Shown: in pieces, positions 1-11,920 of the stretch | Layout: every line of letters starts with the position of its first letter | Numbering within the stretch: position 1 is the first letter of the stretch | From: Methanobacterium sp. Maddingley MBC34 | GTDB taxonomy: Archaea > Methanobacteriota > Methanobacteria > Methanobacteriales > Methanobacteriaceae | NCBI GenBank assembly: GCA_000309865.1 | Contig: AMGN01000091.1 | Coordinates: forward strand, 56,495 to 120,494 | Reading direction: 5' to 3' | DNA: 64,000 nt | Translations under genes and position numbers: made by a program | The notes under the pieces: model-generated | What the model saw: only the letters and a program-made list of their open reading frames with translations | Database searches by the model: none | What the model was told of the DNA's origin: nothing

Positions 1-77
1 GAATAATTTTTTATTAAATCTTTTGCTGAAATCATAGAATTTGTTTTGAATTGTCAAATTATCAATCCTGAAATAAA

Positions 78-1232
<1,155 letters not shown>

Positions 1233-1453
1233 AAAAATTCACCACTTACACAGTATTATAACTTACTCAGTATTATAAAATTATTAGAGTACCTGTGAAA
1301 TATTTTATCTATACTTTCACAAAAACTTTAATTCCACAATTAATAATTGAACAATAAATATAAGATGGGTTATGTTTTTTATATCTTACTCTGCTTTTAA
1401 ATAGGGGGTTATAATTAAGCCAGGGGTTTGGAAAATTGGTTAGTAATGGGTAT

Positions 1454-2164
1454 TCACCAGAGCCCAGGTAAAAGCCGGTACTTCACCTGTTGAGAATAGA
1501 GATAATATCCTTCTAGTTCCTCCTTGAGGAGGCAATCTTCAAGATATGTACGAATTAACAGGAGAATTATTACACTCAAAGAGAATAAGAGAGCTAAAGA
1601 AGATCCTATTATCAAAGGCACTGCAACATGCCATAAAATTCCTGAAAGATAACCTGGATGTCTGATAAATTTATAAGGGCCTGTTTTCACAACTTCTTGG
1701 TTTTGATCATCCTGTACGCGTGCCGAAGGTTCAAAGAAGGGGTTTTTGATCATGGCCCACATAATAATGATAATTGAGATTAAATATAGGACCAGTCCTA
1801 TAATCAGACTCTCCATACCCATGGGCCACCAGTGCAGTCGACCTACATCCCATCCAGCGATGAAAATCTGGATGTAAAGTCCCAGTATGGTGTAGGTTAA
1901 AAGAATAACTTTATCCCATGTTGGGGTGTTGTCTTTAAAGGCAGATCCTCCTCGCTGATTAACCAGGGTTGGGGTTACCTTGAAGAGGATTATGGTACTA
2001 ATAAGATAATAAAAGAAGGTTATGGTAAAGAAAAGCCATGCTCTGGCTATTTCAAGGGTTCCGGCAGCTGAGAAGAATATTATTCCCTGGGCAAACAGGC
2101 TGAAGAACATCCTTACTATATAACGTGCTGCGTTTTTCCTCTTCAGACCGGAATGATTTTTCAT
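1454..2164 (-). CDS. ICMT/phospholipid-methyltransferase-like membrane protein
   Basis: A 236-residue protein with about five hydrophobic segments. The C-terminal part has the isoprenylcysteine/phospholipid methyltransferase signature: a G-P-Y-x-x-x-R-H-P-x-Y motif near residues 162-172, and a late acidic E-x-x-L-x-x-E-x-x-x-Y stretch followed by Y-x-x-x-V-K-Y-R. In the family this region binds S-adenosylmethionine and methylates a membrane-embedded substrate. The true substrate cannot be told; such archaeal proteins are usually annotated only as isoprenylcysteine methyltransferase family. A hairpin-capable GGGAGT...ACTCCC repeat lies at 2187-2211, just upstream of the start. Confidence 0.75.
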   Translation of the reverse strand: MKNHSGLKRKNAARYIVRMFFSLFAQGIIFFSAAGTLEIARAWLFFTITFFYYLISTIILFKVTPTLVNQRGGSAFKDNTPTWDKVILLTYTILGLYIQIFIAGWDVGRLHWWPMGMESLIIGLVLYLISIIIIMWAMIKNPFFEPSARVQDDQNQEVVKTGPYKFIRHPGYLSGILWHVAVPLIIGSSLALLFSLSVIILLLIRTYLEDCLLKEELEGYYLYSQQVKYRLLPGLW

Positions 2165-2465
2165 AGTTTTTAATCAAAAATCAATTGGGAGTCTTATAAA
2201 CTCATACTCCCTGAAAGTTTCCTATTTGTGTATTAATTCTCAAAGATTCTTATTTTCAAAGATTCCCATATATACTATTAAATGTTTAAATTTAATGAAT
2301 TTTTATTTAGTAAGATGATTATTCTATTTTTTCTTAGGTTTCGTTTTAGTGTTGTTTCATTCCATGGGAAACTATACTGGATTTAAAATAAATTTCACAT
2401 GATTAATAATCCGGGAAATGTTTTTATAGGATGAGGGTAAAGACTATAGACTTCTATTACCCTAT
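2165..2465. other. divergent intergenic region
   Basis: About 300 bases between two divergent membrane-protein genes, presumably holding both promoters. An inverted repeat GGGAGT (2187-2192) / ACTCCC (2206-2211) sits next to the minus-strand gene. No small ORF or RNA gene was recognised. Confidence 0.5.
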
Positions 2466-2498
2466 ATGTCTATTGTTAAATATATTTGGATGGTTTTA

Positions 2499-4403
<1,905 letters not shown>

Positions 4404-4440
4404 AATCATTCATTTTTTTTATTTTTCTATTTTTTAAGAC
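4404..4440 (+). terminator. T-rich terminator
   Basis: Several T-runs directly after the stop codon of the YhgE/Pip gene, typical of archaeal intrinsic termination. Seen in the sequence only. Confidence 0.4.
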
Positions 4441-4635
4441 TCAAATTTTTTTAATTATTTTTGGAGTTCTTGATATTATTTTTGGATTGTTCCGCTAAAT
4501 TTTTTGATTTTCTGGTGTTTTTGCGTCTTTTTGTATTTCATCCTTCAAGTACTTCTCAACCACACTCTCTACCCCAATAATCATGACTTAAGGAAGGTAT
4601 AGTATTTCACCCCCACAGCAAGGAAGGTGATAATT

Positions 4636-5022
4636 TTGAGGGTAAGTCAGGGAGTGCTTTGCGGACGGAGAGTGCAGCTTTATCATCCAGAATTATTCAA
4701 TGAACATGAAGAAGTTGTTATTTTCACAAGAGAAGAATTCAGAAGAATGTACCAGTCCATGAATACGCAGATAGACCACATCACCTGCTTGGACATGAGT
4801 CTGGATAGGAGTGAGGAATGGAAGGTGGTTGGTGTCTGGCCTAAAATCATGGAACGCATCCGCCTGTTGGATTTGAACTTAGAGAGTATTTTCAGTAACA
4901 AACCATTACAAACCTATCTGGATACCTACATCTATGATACTGCTGATCTACCTGAAATGGTTGTTGAATCTTCAAGTGAAATGGTTACCGCAGAATCATT
5001 GGGTTTCACTTGGTCAAAATAA
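4636..5022 (+). CDS. unknown protein, paralogue of next gene
   Basis: Function not recognised. About 128 residues, soluble, no obvious motif. I choose the TTG at 4636 rather than the GTG at 4627: a strong Shine-Dalgarno AGGAAGGTGA ends just before it, and from this start the N-terminus lines up with the next gene (M-[RK]-x-S-x-G-V, then Y-x-P-x-L-F, then a hydrophobic I-F and F-R). The two proteins share about 45 N-terminal residues and diverge after that. It lies upstream of the unknown gene at 5082 and the Ku/ligase pair, all on the same strand. Confidence 0.65.
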   Translation: MRVSQGVLCGRRVQLYHPELFNEHEEVVIFTREEFRRMYQSMNTQIDHITCLDMSLDRSEEWKVVGVWPKIMERIRLLDLNLESIFSNKPLQTYLDTYIYDTADLPEMVVESSSEMVTAESLGFTWSK

Positions 5023-5081
5023 AATATTATGATTACATTAATGGAATCTGAGGGATCTATAACTGGAAAACGTTGATTTAA

Positions 5082-5609
5082 ATGAAGTACAGTTACGGTG
5101 TTGTGGACCGGAAGAATATACTGACCTACCAACCCCACCTTTTCCAGAAAAAGGAGGACTTGCTGATTTTCCCAGGGAAGAATTTCCGGAAATGGCACAG
5201 TAACCTTACAGAGTACCTGGACGGAATCTACCAGATCAATGCCCATAACTGTGAAAAAGGAAGATCAACAAGTATTATGGATTTAAACCTGGCAAGGGGA
5301 ATACTGGATGAAATCACCTATGAAATGGAAAACCTATTCAACGCGGAAAAAGACATGGACATTTCCTATTATTACATTTCAACCATGGATGAAAATTACA
5401 AAACGATTAAAACTAATTTTTATGGAAGATACAAGCATAAAATCGATATAAAAGTAGTTAACATCACACCAGAGTTAAAATACAGGCACATGATGGAAAT
5501 TGTGGATTATGCTCATAAGTTATGGAGCCAGAGCAAAGACAGGAACCGTAAACTGAAAATAAAAAAACAGGAGATTATACTCAATCCGAAGGTTAAAAAA
5601 AGATCCTGA
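5082..5609 (+). CDS. unknown protein, paralogue of preceding gene
   Basis: A 175-residue soluble protein of unknown function, 59 bases after the preceding paralogue. The first 45 residues follow the same pattern (M-K-x-S-x-G-V..., Y-x-P-x-L-F, L-L-I-F, F-R). The C-terminal 30 residues are strongly basic (many K and R), which could suggest nucleic-acid contact, but no domain was identified. A short T-run follows at 5622-5631. The ku promoter region starts after it, so this pair is probably transcribed separately from ku. Confidence 0.65.
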   Translation: MKYSYGVVDRKNILTYQPHLFQKKEDLLIFPGKNFRKWHSNLTEYLDGIYQINAHNCEKGRSTSIMDLNLARGILDEITYEMENLFNAEKDMDISYYYISTMDENYKTIKTNFYGRYKHKIDIKVVNITPELKYRHMMEIVDYAHKLWSQSKDRNRKLKIKKQEIILNPKVKKRS

Positions 5610-5660
5610 TTTAGTAGGGGACTTTTTTTCCTTATTAATCCGTTAAGTGATGGTTTAAAT

Positions 5661-5775
5661 TCTTTTTATAAGAGAAATACTCTTTTTAGAATAGAACACT
5701 TCATTATACAATGAAACACTCTTTTTATAAAACTTATACTATTTCACGTGGCAAACTATTACTTCTTTTTATAAC
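5661..5775 (+). promoter_or_regulatory. iterated TCTTTTTATA motif upstream of ku
   Basis: Four copies of TCTTTTTA(T/G)A begin at 5661, 5681, 5720 and 5764, spaced 20, 39 and 44 bases. Each resembles an archaeal TATA box; the array may be several TATA elements or a repeated regulator site. The last copy lies about 30-40 bases before the ku ribosome binding site. Confidence 0.4.
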
Positions 5776-5802
5776 ATATATAACACCAGGAGATGGTTTT
5801 TT

Positions 5803-6570
5803 ATGAGGTCGATCTGGTCAGGCTCTTTAAAATTCGGAACAATTTTCATACCCATCAGACTGTACGCTGCAAGTGAAAACCTCCACATAGGGTTTCACCT
5901 TGTTCATAAAACCGATTGTGGCCGTGTTCATTATAAAAAGGTTTGTGAAAAGGATGGTAAAGAACTTAAACCCCATGAAATCGCCAAAGCAATAAATATT
6001 GCAGGGGAATGCATCCAGTTCACCGATGATGAGATAAAAAATCTCCATCCATTCTCCACCCTGACCATGGAAATAATGGGATTCTGCAAGTACAGTGAAA
6101 TACCCACAATTTCCCTTTCCAAACCATACTACCTCGGAACTGAAAACCCCAAAAAGAGTGGTACTGGAAAGAGCTTCCATCTCTTGAGGAAAGTCATGGA
6201 AACCAAAGAAAAAGTGGCAGTGGTAAAATGGGTTCAACGCAACAATGAATATATAGGTATGTTGCAAGCCCATGAAAACGGATTTCTCTTAAAGCAGTTA
6301 CTCCATTTTGAACAGGTAAGATCACAGGAGGAAGTGGAGATCATCCAGTCCGAAGTTGATGAAGACCTCCTTGAAAAGGCGGTTAAGGTTGCAGATAGTA
6401 TGACTTTTGATTTTGACTGGACCAGTTACTCTGAAACATATAATCAGCAGTTAATGGAATTGATTGAGAAAAAAGCTGCTGGCGAGGCGATAATACCTGA
6501 GATAAAACCTCCTGAAACCAGGTCCCTGGAAAAAGAACTGGAGAAAATGCTGGCAATGATGGAAGAATAG
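5803..6570 (+). CDS. ku: Ku homodimer-type DNA end-binding protein
   Basis: A 255-residue protein of the prokaryotic Ku family, which forms a ring on double-strand DNA ends and recruits the end-joining ligase. The N-terminus has the family signature M-R-[SA]-I-W-x-G-x-[LI]-x-F-G-x-x-x-[IV]-P. The length fits a core Ku beta-barrel without the basic C-terminal extension of many bacterial Kus; the end is a charged helix. The start has a clear AGGAGATGG Shine-Dalgarno at about 5787-5795. The ligase follows 14 bases downstream, giving a two-gene non-homologous end-joining operon. Confidence 0.93.
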   Translation: MRSIWSGSLKFGTIFIPIRLYAASENLHIGFHLVHKTDCGRVHYKKVCEKDGKELKPHEIAKAINIAGECIQFTDDEIKNLHPFSTLTMEIMGFCKYSEIPTISLSKPYYLGTENPKKSGTGKSFHLLRKVMETKEKVAVVKWVQRNNEYIGMLQAHENGFLLKQLLHFEQVRSQEEVEIIQSEVDEDLLEKAVKVADSMTFDFDWTSYSETYNQQLMELIEKKAAGEAIIPEIKPPETRSLEKELEKMLAMMEE

Positions 6571-6584
6571 AATGTGGTGTTTTT

Positions 6585-7472
6585 ATGGAAATGTTGGAGC
6601 CTATGCTCAGCAAGTTAATGGAGGGGGAAGTCAATTTATCTGGTGTCTGGATCAGTGAGCCTAAACTAGATGGTGAGAGGATCATAGCAATGCGTGAAGG
6701 GGATAATATTACTCTTTGGACCCGTAGACACATTGAAAGTTCATATAAATTCCCTGAAATCATTATGGATCTTAAAAAAAATGTGAAGGGGAATAACTGG
6801 ATTTTAGACGGGGAGCTTACGGTCCCGGGAGGATTCCGGAAGCTTTTAAGACGTAACACTGAAGATAAACTGAAAATTTCCCTTTTATCCAGGAAATTAC
6901 CGGCAACTTTTAACCTGTTTGACATCCTCCGCTTTCAGGGTGAAGATCTCACAGGCAAACCACTGGTACAGCGCAAAAAAGTGTTGTTAAATGCTGTAGA
7001 TCCGGGGAAACATATCTGGATAATTCCTTTTAAAATAGTAACCACAGAAACAGTTAAAGAATATTTTGAGAAATCCCTCAAGGAGGGTTATGAAGGGTTA
7101 ATCATTAAAGATGCCAGTTCCAGATATGAAGCTGGTAAACGATCAGGTAACTGGTTGAAAATCAAAAGATCAGAGACCATTGATGTTAATGTAATCGGGG
7201 CAACTAGAAGCACCGGAAGCATAGCTTTTGGGGCGCTTATCCTGGAGAAAGATGGCCAGTACTTTGGTAAAGTGGGCACCGGTTTTAGTGACACTAACCG
7301 ATGGGAGATATTGAACTTCTTAGAACAAAATAAGGCTGAAATTGATGTTGATTTACCATTGGATGTTGATGTGCTTTTAACCACCCGCCCACTACCTGCA
7401 GAGATCAAAGCTAATGAAATTGTAAATGGTAAACCTCGAGCCCCGGTATGGGTGCGCTTCAGATGGGCCTAA
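6585..7472 (+). CDS. ATP-dependent DNA ligase, LigD-ligase type
   Basis: A 295-residue ATP-dependent ligase. Motif I K-x-D-G-x-R is at K27-R32, where K27 takes the AMP. Further nucleotidyltransferase motifs follow: F-N-L-F-D-I-L (motif III), E-G-x-E-G-L-I-I-K (IV) and W-L-K-I-K (V), then an OB-fold C-terminal region of about 100 residues. The size matches the ligase domain of bacterial LigD without fused polymerase or phosphoesterase, and is much shorter than the replicative archaeal Lig1 (about 560 residues). Placement 14 bases after ku indicates it seals Ku-bound ends. No polymerase or phosphoesterase gene is next to it. Confidence 0.9.
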   Translation: MEMLEPMLSKLMEGEVNLSGVWISEPKLDGERIIAMREGDNITLWTRRHIESSYKFPEIIMDLKKNVKGNNWILDGELTVPGGFRKLLRRNTEDKLKISLLSRKLPATFNLFDILRFQGEDLTGKPLVQRKKVLLNAVDPGKHIWIIPFKIVTTETVKEYFEKSLKEGYEGLIIKDASSRYEAGKRSGNWLKIKRSETIDVNVIGATRSTGSIAFGALILEKDGQYFGKVGTGFSDTNRWEILNFLEQNKAEIDVDLPLDVDVLLTTRPLPAEIKANEIVNGKPRAPVWVRFRWA

Positions 7473-7579
7473 AAAAATAAAAAATTTAGCAAATTCATTT
7501 GTAACCCTTAGGAAGTCCTCTCATAACAAATCCATTCATAATGATAAATGGGATTTTTTTAGATATTTTTAGTTTATAC

Positions 7580-7984
7580 TTATTCTCCACTGGCAGTGGT
7601 GGTGAGCTTAACGTGTTCCACTCCTTTGAGCCTCATTATTTGTTCAGTGAGGTCTCGGATTTGTTGGGCGTCTCCTTTGACTACTATAACTTCCAGACAG
7701 TTCTTTTCGGTCATGTGGATGTGCATGGTGGAGTTAATGTAGTCCCTAAACTTGTGCTGGATGTCGGTGAGGTCTTCCATCACTCCGGTGTAGTGGTGGT
7801 CGTAGATAACAGCCACTATTCCCACCCGGTTCCCCTCCACCTCTTTCATCCATTGATAACGCACAATATAATCTTTCAAGGCATCTCTAATGCCTTTGGA
7901 CCGTGAATTATATCCTCTATCCTTCAAAACCTCGTCGAAATCGTTTAAAAGTTTTTTCGGTAATGACATGCTTATTCTCATCAT
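7580..7984 (-). CDS. nikR: nickel-responsive regulator NikR
   Basis: A ribbon-helix-helix/ACT regulator that represses nickel uptake genes when nickel is abundant. The N-terminal 45 residues form the ribbon-helix-helix DNA-binding part (M-R-I-S-M-S-L-P). The high-affinity nickel ligands are present with E. coli spacing: H77, H88, H90 and C96 (E. coli H76, H87, H89, C95). I prefer ATG at 7984 because GGTGGGAT lies just before it; a GTG at 7993 would add three residues. No nickel transporter is adjacent, so its targets lie elsewhere. Confidence 0.95.
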   Translation of the reverse strand: MMRISMSLPKKLLNDFDEVLKDRGYNSRSKGIRDALKDYIVRYQWMKEVEGNRVGIVAVIYDHHYTGVMEDLTDIQHKFRDYINSTMHIHMTEKNCLEVIVVKGDAQQIRDLTEQIMRLKGVEHVKLTTTASGE

Positions 7985-8415
7985 ATATCCCACCCTGGTT
8001 AATATGCTTGTTATAACTATTATTAATTTATTAAGTAATAAATATTTCCCTCAAATGGCAAAAATTATTATTAACACATCCCTATTAAATGCATATTGTT
8101 TCTTCCGGACGCGCTATTACAACTGGATAATATTATTTTTTTAAAATCAAAGTTTATTTATGGTTTGAACCTATTTCCATAATTTTTGGCGGTTTTTAAA
8201 GATTTCCCAATCTGTTATGTAATGCTCTAGAACTAAAAAGACAGTTTAACAAGTTTTATGTATTGTTTCGAAGAGGGAGGATGAATTAAAGGACTTAAAG
8301 ATTTATTTTAGTCTTTTTTTGCAATGATTAACACTTGAAATTAACTCTAAATAGTTTATTGCTTTAATTGTTATATGTTGATGATATACAGTTTCTAATT
8401 TGAAAGGTATGTGTC
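7985..8415. other. divergent intergenic region
   Basis: About 430 AT-rich bases between nikR and the AhpD-like gene. A short palindrome GTTATAAC lies about 25 bases upstream of nikR. I see a GGGAGG-ATG near 8276 that opens only a two-codon frame. No convincing RNA or peptide gene. Confidence 0.4.
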
Positions 8416-9051
8416 ATGAAAATCAAAGAAAAACACAAACTCAGAAAAGTTGAAACGGAATTTGGCAGAAAACTTTACTCAGTTAAGGAGTCTTACTGGA
8501 TTTTCTATAATGGAATACGAACCATAAAATACATGTTCAGGGCTAAAAAGAAGGGGGAAATAAGCTCAAAATTTATTGAAAGGCTCATGCTTGCAGTGAC
8601 TGAAGTGAACGGCTGTGCAATATGTTCCTATGCCCACTCCAAAAGGGCTCTGGAGACTGGAATGAGCAATGAAGAAATCCAGAAGATGCTCAAGGGAATC
8701 ATAGATGATGTTCCTGATGATGAAGTGGCAGGAGTCATGTTTGCCCAACACTACGCCGATACCAGAGGAACCCCTACAAGAGAATCATGGGGGCGTATTG
8801 TGGAAATTTATGGTATGTCCAAGGTAATGGGCATTCTGGGTTCTATTCGCACTATCATGATTGGAAATACCTATGGAATTCCCTGGAGTTCTTTTTTTAA
8901 CCGACTGAGAGGCAGAGCTGATCCAAGGAGCAGTTTGATTTATGAGCTAAGCATGATGTTAGGAACCATTCTGGTACCCATCTCTATTATCCATGCTCTA
9001 ATCTCTGATTTGTTTAGAGTACCCATTATTAACTTTAAAAAAATACAGTAG
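8416..9051 (+). CDS. carboxymuconolactone decarboxylase/AhpD-like protein
   Basis: A 211-residue protein with the AhpD-like redox motif: C67-x-x-C70-x-x-x-H74 within a helix, preceded by E-x-N-G. Family members act as alkylhydroperoxidase partners or thiol-disulfide proteins. The C-terminal 40 residues are hydrophobic and may associate with the membrane, unusual for the family. The gene stands alone and ends 12 bases from the convergent MFS gene. Fold assignment is solid; the substrate is unknown. Confidence 0.8.
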   Translation: MKIKEKHKLRKVETEFGRKLYSVKESYWIFYNGIRTIKYMFRAKKKGEISSKFIERLMLAVTEVNGCAICSYAHSKRALETGMSNEEIQKMLKGIIDDVPDDEVAGVMFAQHYADTRGTPTRESWGRIVEIYGMSKVMGILGSIRTIMIGNTYGIPWSSFFNRLRGRADPRSSLIYELSMMLGTILVPISIIHALISDLFRVPIINFKKIQ

Positions 9052-9063
9052 TGAAGTTCAAAT

Positions 9064-10653
9064 CTAGTTTTTCTGGTTTTCAACGTCTGTTTCATGGTAC
9101 TGGCCCAGCAGTTTTCCCTCTCCCTCTTTTTTCGGAAACTTGAAGAATACTATGGCCGCCCCGATTAGGATGGCAACCATCCCTGCAAAGTAAGTCCAGT
9201 GATCTCCTGCTAAAAATGAATATTTTGCAGCGGTTATGATCTGTGTGGAATATTCTGGATTCTGTTGTGCAAGGGCAGCAGCACTGGAGAATGATTTTTG
9301 AAGTGTTGCTTCTATGCTGCTGGTTATTTGCTGTTGGGCTGAGGTGGGTAAGCTGTTAATTTGTGAGGCAAATGACCGGGCATAGCCGGCTGTAAGCAGC
9401 GCTCCAAATATGGAAGTCATTATTGCACCACCGAAGTCACGTTGCAGGTCTGCAGTTCCCGAAGCCATACCCACCCTTTTAACAGGCACGGAACCTGTAA
9501 GAGAATGGGAAGCCGGGGTTCCGGCCAATCCCACTCCAATTCCTACAAATGCATAGGCTAACCCCACCTTCCAGTAAGGTATGTGATCCTGCCATAGGAC
9601 TAACATTGTCAGGAAACCCAGCAAACAGAAAGCGTAACCTGCAAGAAGAGTGAATCTGGAGCCACGGGACTCAACCAGCTTGGCAGATTGGGGTGCGACT
9701 AAAATCATGAGTATTGCTGCTGGTAAAATTGCAAGTCCAGAATCTAGGGTCGAGTAGCCCAGAACATTCTGTAAAAACTGCTGACCGACATACATGGCAC
9801 CCATTAAAGCCCCGAAAACTATTATTCCAGCACATGCTGCTACCCAGAAGATGCTGCGACTAGCGACTTTAAGGTCATAAAGGGGATTTTCCACACTGCG
9901 CTGGCGCCGTATAAATAAGATTCCTGAAGCAGTGGCAATGATCAATAAACTAATTATCAGGGTTCCAGAGTTAGGTACAGGGGCGAAGTTAATGGCCAGG
10001 ATCAATGTTCCCAGAATGAGAAGAGACATTAACCCTCCAATGTTATCAACTGGATCTTTTGTTTCGTTAACATGATCTGGAATGAACTTAACTGCCATGA
10101 CGAGAGCTACCACGGCTAGGGGCAATGTAATTAAAAATACAGAACCCCAATCAGCAAATGTTAACAAGTATCCGGAGAGTAAAGGTCCTAAAGCGGCAAT
10201 GGCAGCCCCTATACCCGACCATAATGCGATAGCTTTTGTTCTTTTAGGATCGGACCACAAAGCAGCTATCAATGCCAGAGTGGTAGGGAAAGCCATTCCT
10301 GCAGCTAAACCACCAAGAATACGGGCACCAATTAGGATCTCAACAGAGGGAGCAAAACCAGCTATGATGGATGAGGGTATAGCCAGAAGAGTACCAAGGA
10401 TTAGCATCATCTTTCGACCGTGATGGTCACCCAAAGCACCAAACCATAAAACTGATGCAGCCAGACCCAGGGAGTACCCCACTGCCACCAGATTAATCTG
10501 AACCTGTGAAGCATCAAAAGCAAAACCTATGGAAGGAAGAGCCACGTTAGCAACTGATAAATTCAGATTTGCAACTGCAGCGACCAGAATTAGGGTGGCT
10601 AGAGCTATCATTCCGGTTTCAGTATTTTTATTGGTTGTTGGTGTTGTATCCAT
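9064..10653 (-). CDS. MFS drug/solute exporter, DHA2 (EmrB/QacA-like)
   Basis: A 529-residue major facilitator with about 14 predicted membrane segments, as in the DHA2 family. The first loop has G-A-L-G-D-H-x-G-R-[KR] (motif A), and a G-x-x-x-G-P-L-x-S-G motif C lies in helix 5. The long loop before the last helix is Gln/Ser-rich. Family members export drugs or organic solutes by proton antiport; the substrate here is unknown. No regulator gene is directly upstream. Such transporters are often horizontally acquired in methanogens (inference). Confidence 0.9.
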   Translation of the reverse strand: MDTTPTTNKNTETGMIALATLILVAAVANLNLSVANVALPSIGFAFDASQVQINLVAVGYSLGLAASVLWFGALGDHHGRKMMLILGTLLAIPSSIIAGFAPSVEILIGARILGGLAAGMAFPTTLALIAALWSDPKRTKAIALWSGIGAAIAALGPLLSGYLLTFADWGSVFLITLPLAVVALVMAVKFIPDHVNETKDPVDNIGGLMSLLILGTLILAINFAPVPNSGTLIISLLIIATASGILFIRRQRSVENPLYDLKVASRSIFWVAACAGIIVFGALMGAMYVGQQFLQNVLGYSTLDSGLAILPAAILMILVAPQSAKLVESRGSRFTLLAGYAFCLLGFLTMLVLWQDHIPYWKVGLAYAFVGIGVGLAGTPASHSLTGSVPVKRVGMASGTADLQRDFGGAIMTSIFGALLTAGYARSFASQINSLPTSAQQQITSSIEATLQKSFSSAAALAQQNPEYSTQIITAAKYSFLAGDHWTYFAGMVAILIGAAIVFFKFPKKEGEGKLLGQYHETDVENQKN

Positions 10654-11010
10654 TTTTATGCACCGTATCGTCTATTTACAGTAAGTATTATGTTGTAAGG
10701 ATAATGTATATTTAATTACTGCAGTATCAAATTATTAGATTTTTTTATATATTTCAAATGTTTCTAAGGATGAAATTATTGAGGTTTGAGAGCTAAACTC
10801 AACGATTAATATTCTCAAGTTTTTAATCTTTTAGGTAATTCACCATAAAGTTGATCCGTTCTGATAATAAGCACCATTAAGGATAATACGGGCTTATTTT
10901 TTAAGACAATAATTTTTTAAGACAATAAATTAATTGAGGATAGAATAAGTTTATAAATTTTAAAAACAACTATATTATATTAAGGGATTGGAATATAAGG
11001 GGGTGAAACA
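10654..11010. other. divergent intergenic region
   Basis: About 355 AT-rich bases. Near 10898-10928 the sequence TTTTTTAAGACAATAA occurs twice in tandem. TATA-like stretches around 10945-10980 probably serve the small membrane gene at 11011. Nothing else recognised. Confidence 0.4.
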
Positions 11011-11169
11011 GTGGAACCTGTAAAAATGAGCGGTAGTGCGATGTTAGTGCTTGGGATTATCATCGCAATTGTTATCGTGTTAATTCCAGGATTTATATAC
11101 ATATATGCTTGGTTAGCAGCAATATTCCTTATTATTGGTGGACTTGTAACCTTAATGCAAGGAAGCTAA
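11011..11169 (+). CDS. small membrane protein (52 aa)
   Basis: A 52-residue protein starting at GTG with a very strong Shine-Dalgarno (AAGGGGGTGA) six bases upstream. After about ten polar residues nearly the whole chain is hydrophobic, forming two transmembrane helices separated by a Pro/Gly turn, and it ends M-Q-G-S. Function unknown; small two-helix proteins like this are common and poorly annotated in methanogens. The ribosome binding site and the clean hydrophobic pattern support real expression. Confidence 0.65.
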   Translation: MEPVKMSGSAMLVLGIIIAIVIVLIPGFIYIYAWLAAIFLIIGGLVTLMQGS

Positions 11170-11491
11170 TTCTAGTTATAACCTTTAAATTTCTTTTTTT
11201 TTATTTTTGAGGCATTCTCATAAAATAAATATTTAATAATTTTTCAAAATTGTTTTTGCATGAGTTTAAATATGTCATTCTCCTTTTTTTGACATAAGGG
11301 GTCATTATGGGTTCTTTTATTGTTGTGTGCAGTGTTTATTATGTTTTTTTAGGTGTTACACAGTTTGTTAGGAATTTTATGTATTTAAATCCCCCAACAA
11401 AAATAAAAAAAAGTTAATCATGAAACTGCCTCATTTTTTTAATAAAAAAATATTCAATTAAATCTTAATCTGGGATGAATAGATTCTTTTT
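11170..11491. other. intergenic region with weak small ORF
   Basis: About 320 very AT-rich bases. An ATG at 11307 with an upstream AAGGGGT opens a 53-codon frame to 11468, but the second half is poly-Lys from A-runs, so coding is doubtful. A T-run at 11190-11206 probably terminates the 52-residue gene. Confidence 0.35.
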
Positions 11492-11857
11492 TTAATCACT
11501 TCCGCTTATTAAACCACCGATTGCTCCACCCACGCCCATAAATACTAGGTTTAAAATGAGTGCTATTATTACCATGGTAACACCTGTTGCTAGAGCTGCT
11601 GCAAAACCTGCAAGACCGCCAAAAATGGTGCCCCCAATTATAAGCAGTATTGCTAGAACTATGGCACCAAATGCACCTGCAACAGTGGCATTCCATAATC
11701 CTCCTATAATGCCCTCATGCACCCATAAACCCACAATCAATCCAGATAAAAACAGTGCTAAATTTACTCCCCAGTATGGATTCACATAAATCGCGAAAAG
11801 ATTGGCCAATATTACAGCTAACACAAAACCTACAATTACTGGTCCCCATTTAACCAT
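11492..11857 (-). CDS. DUF5518-like glycine-rich membrane protein
   Basis: A 121-residue protein made almost entirely of about four transmembrane segments with Gly/Ala-rich helices (G-A-x-G-A-I, G-G-x-I-G-G-L-I). The pattern fits the DUF5518 family seen in multiple copies in Methanobacteriales; function unknown. A GGGGG Shine-Dalgarno precedes the start. A second, less typical copy lies at 28229-28639. Confidence 0.65.
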   Translation of the reverse strand: MVKWGPVIVGFVLAVILANLFAIYVNPYWGVNLALFLSGLIVGLWVHEGIIGGLWNATVAGAFGAIVLAILLIIGGTIFGGLAGFAAALATGVTMVIIALILNLVFMGVGGAIGGLISGSD

Positions 11858-11920
11858 TTAAAATTCCCCCTTGGATGTTTATTCACCCTAAATTTATTTA
11901 AAACTGAAAATTTAATGATT

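Noticed and set aside
11307..11468. 53-codon ORF with an AAGGGGT before its ATG
   Set aside because: The second half is Lys/Phe from A- and T-runs, so it looks like chance reading of AT-rich DNA.
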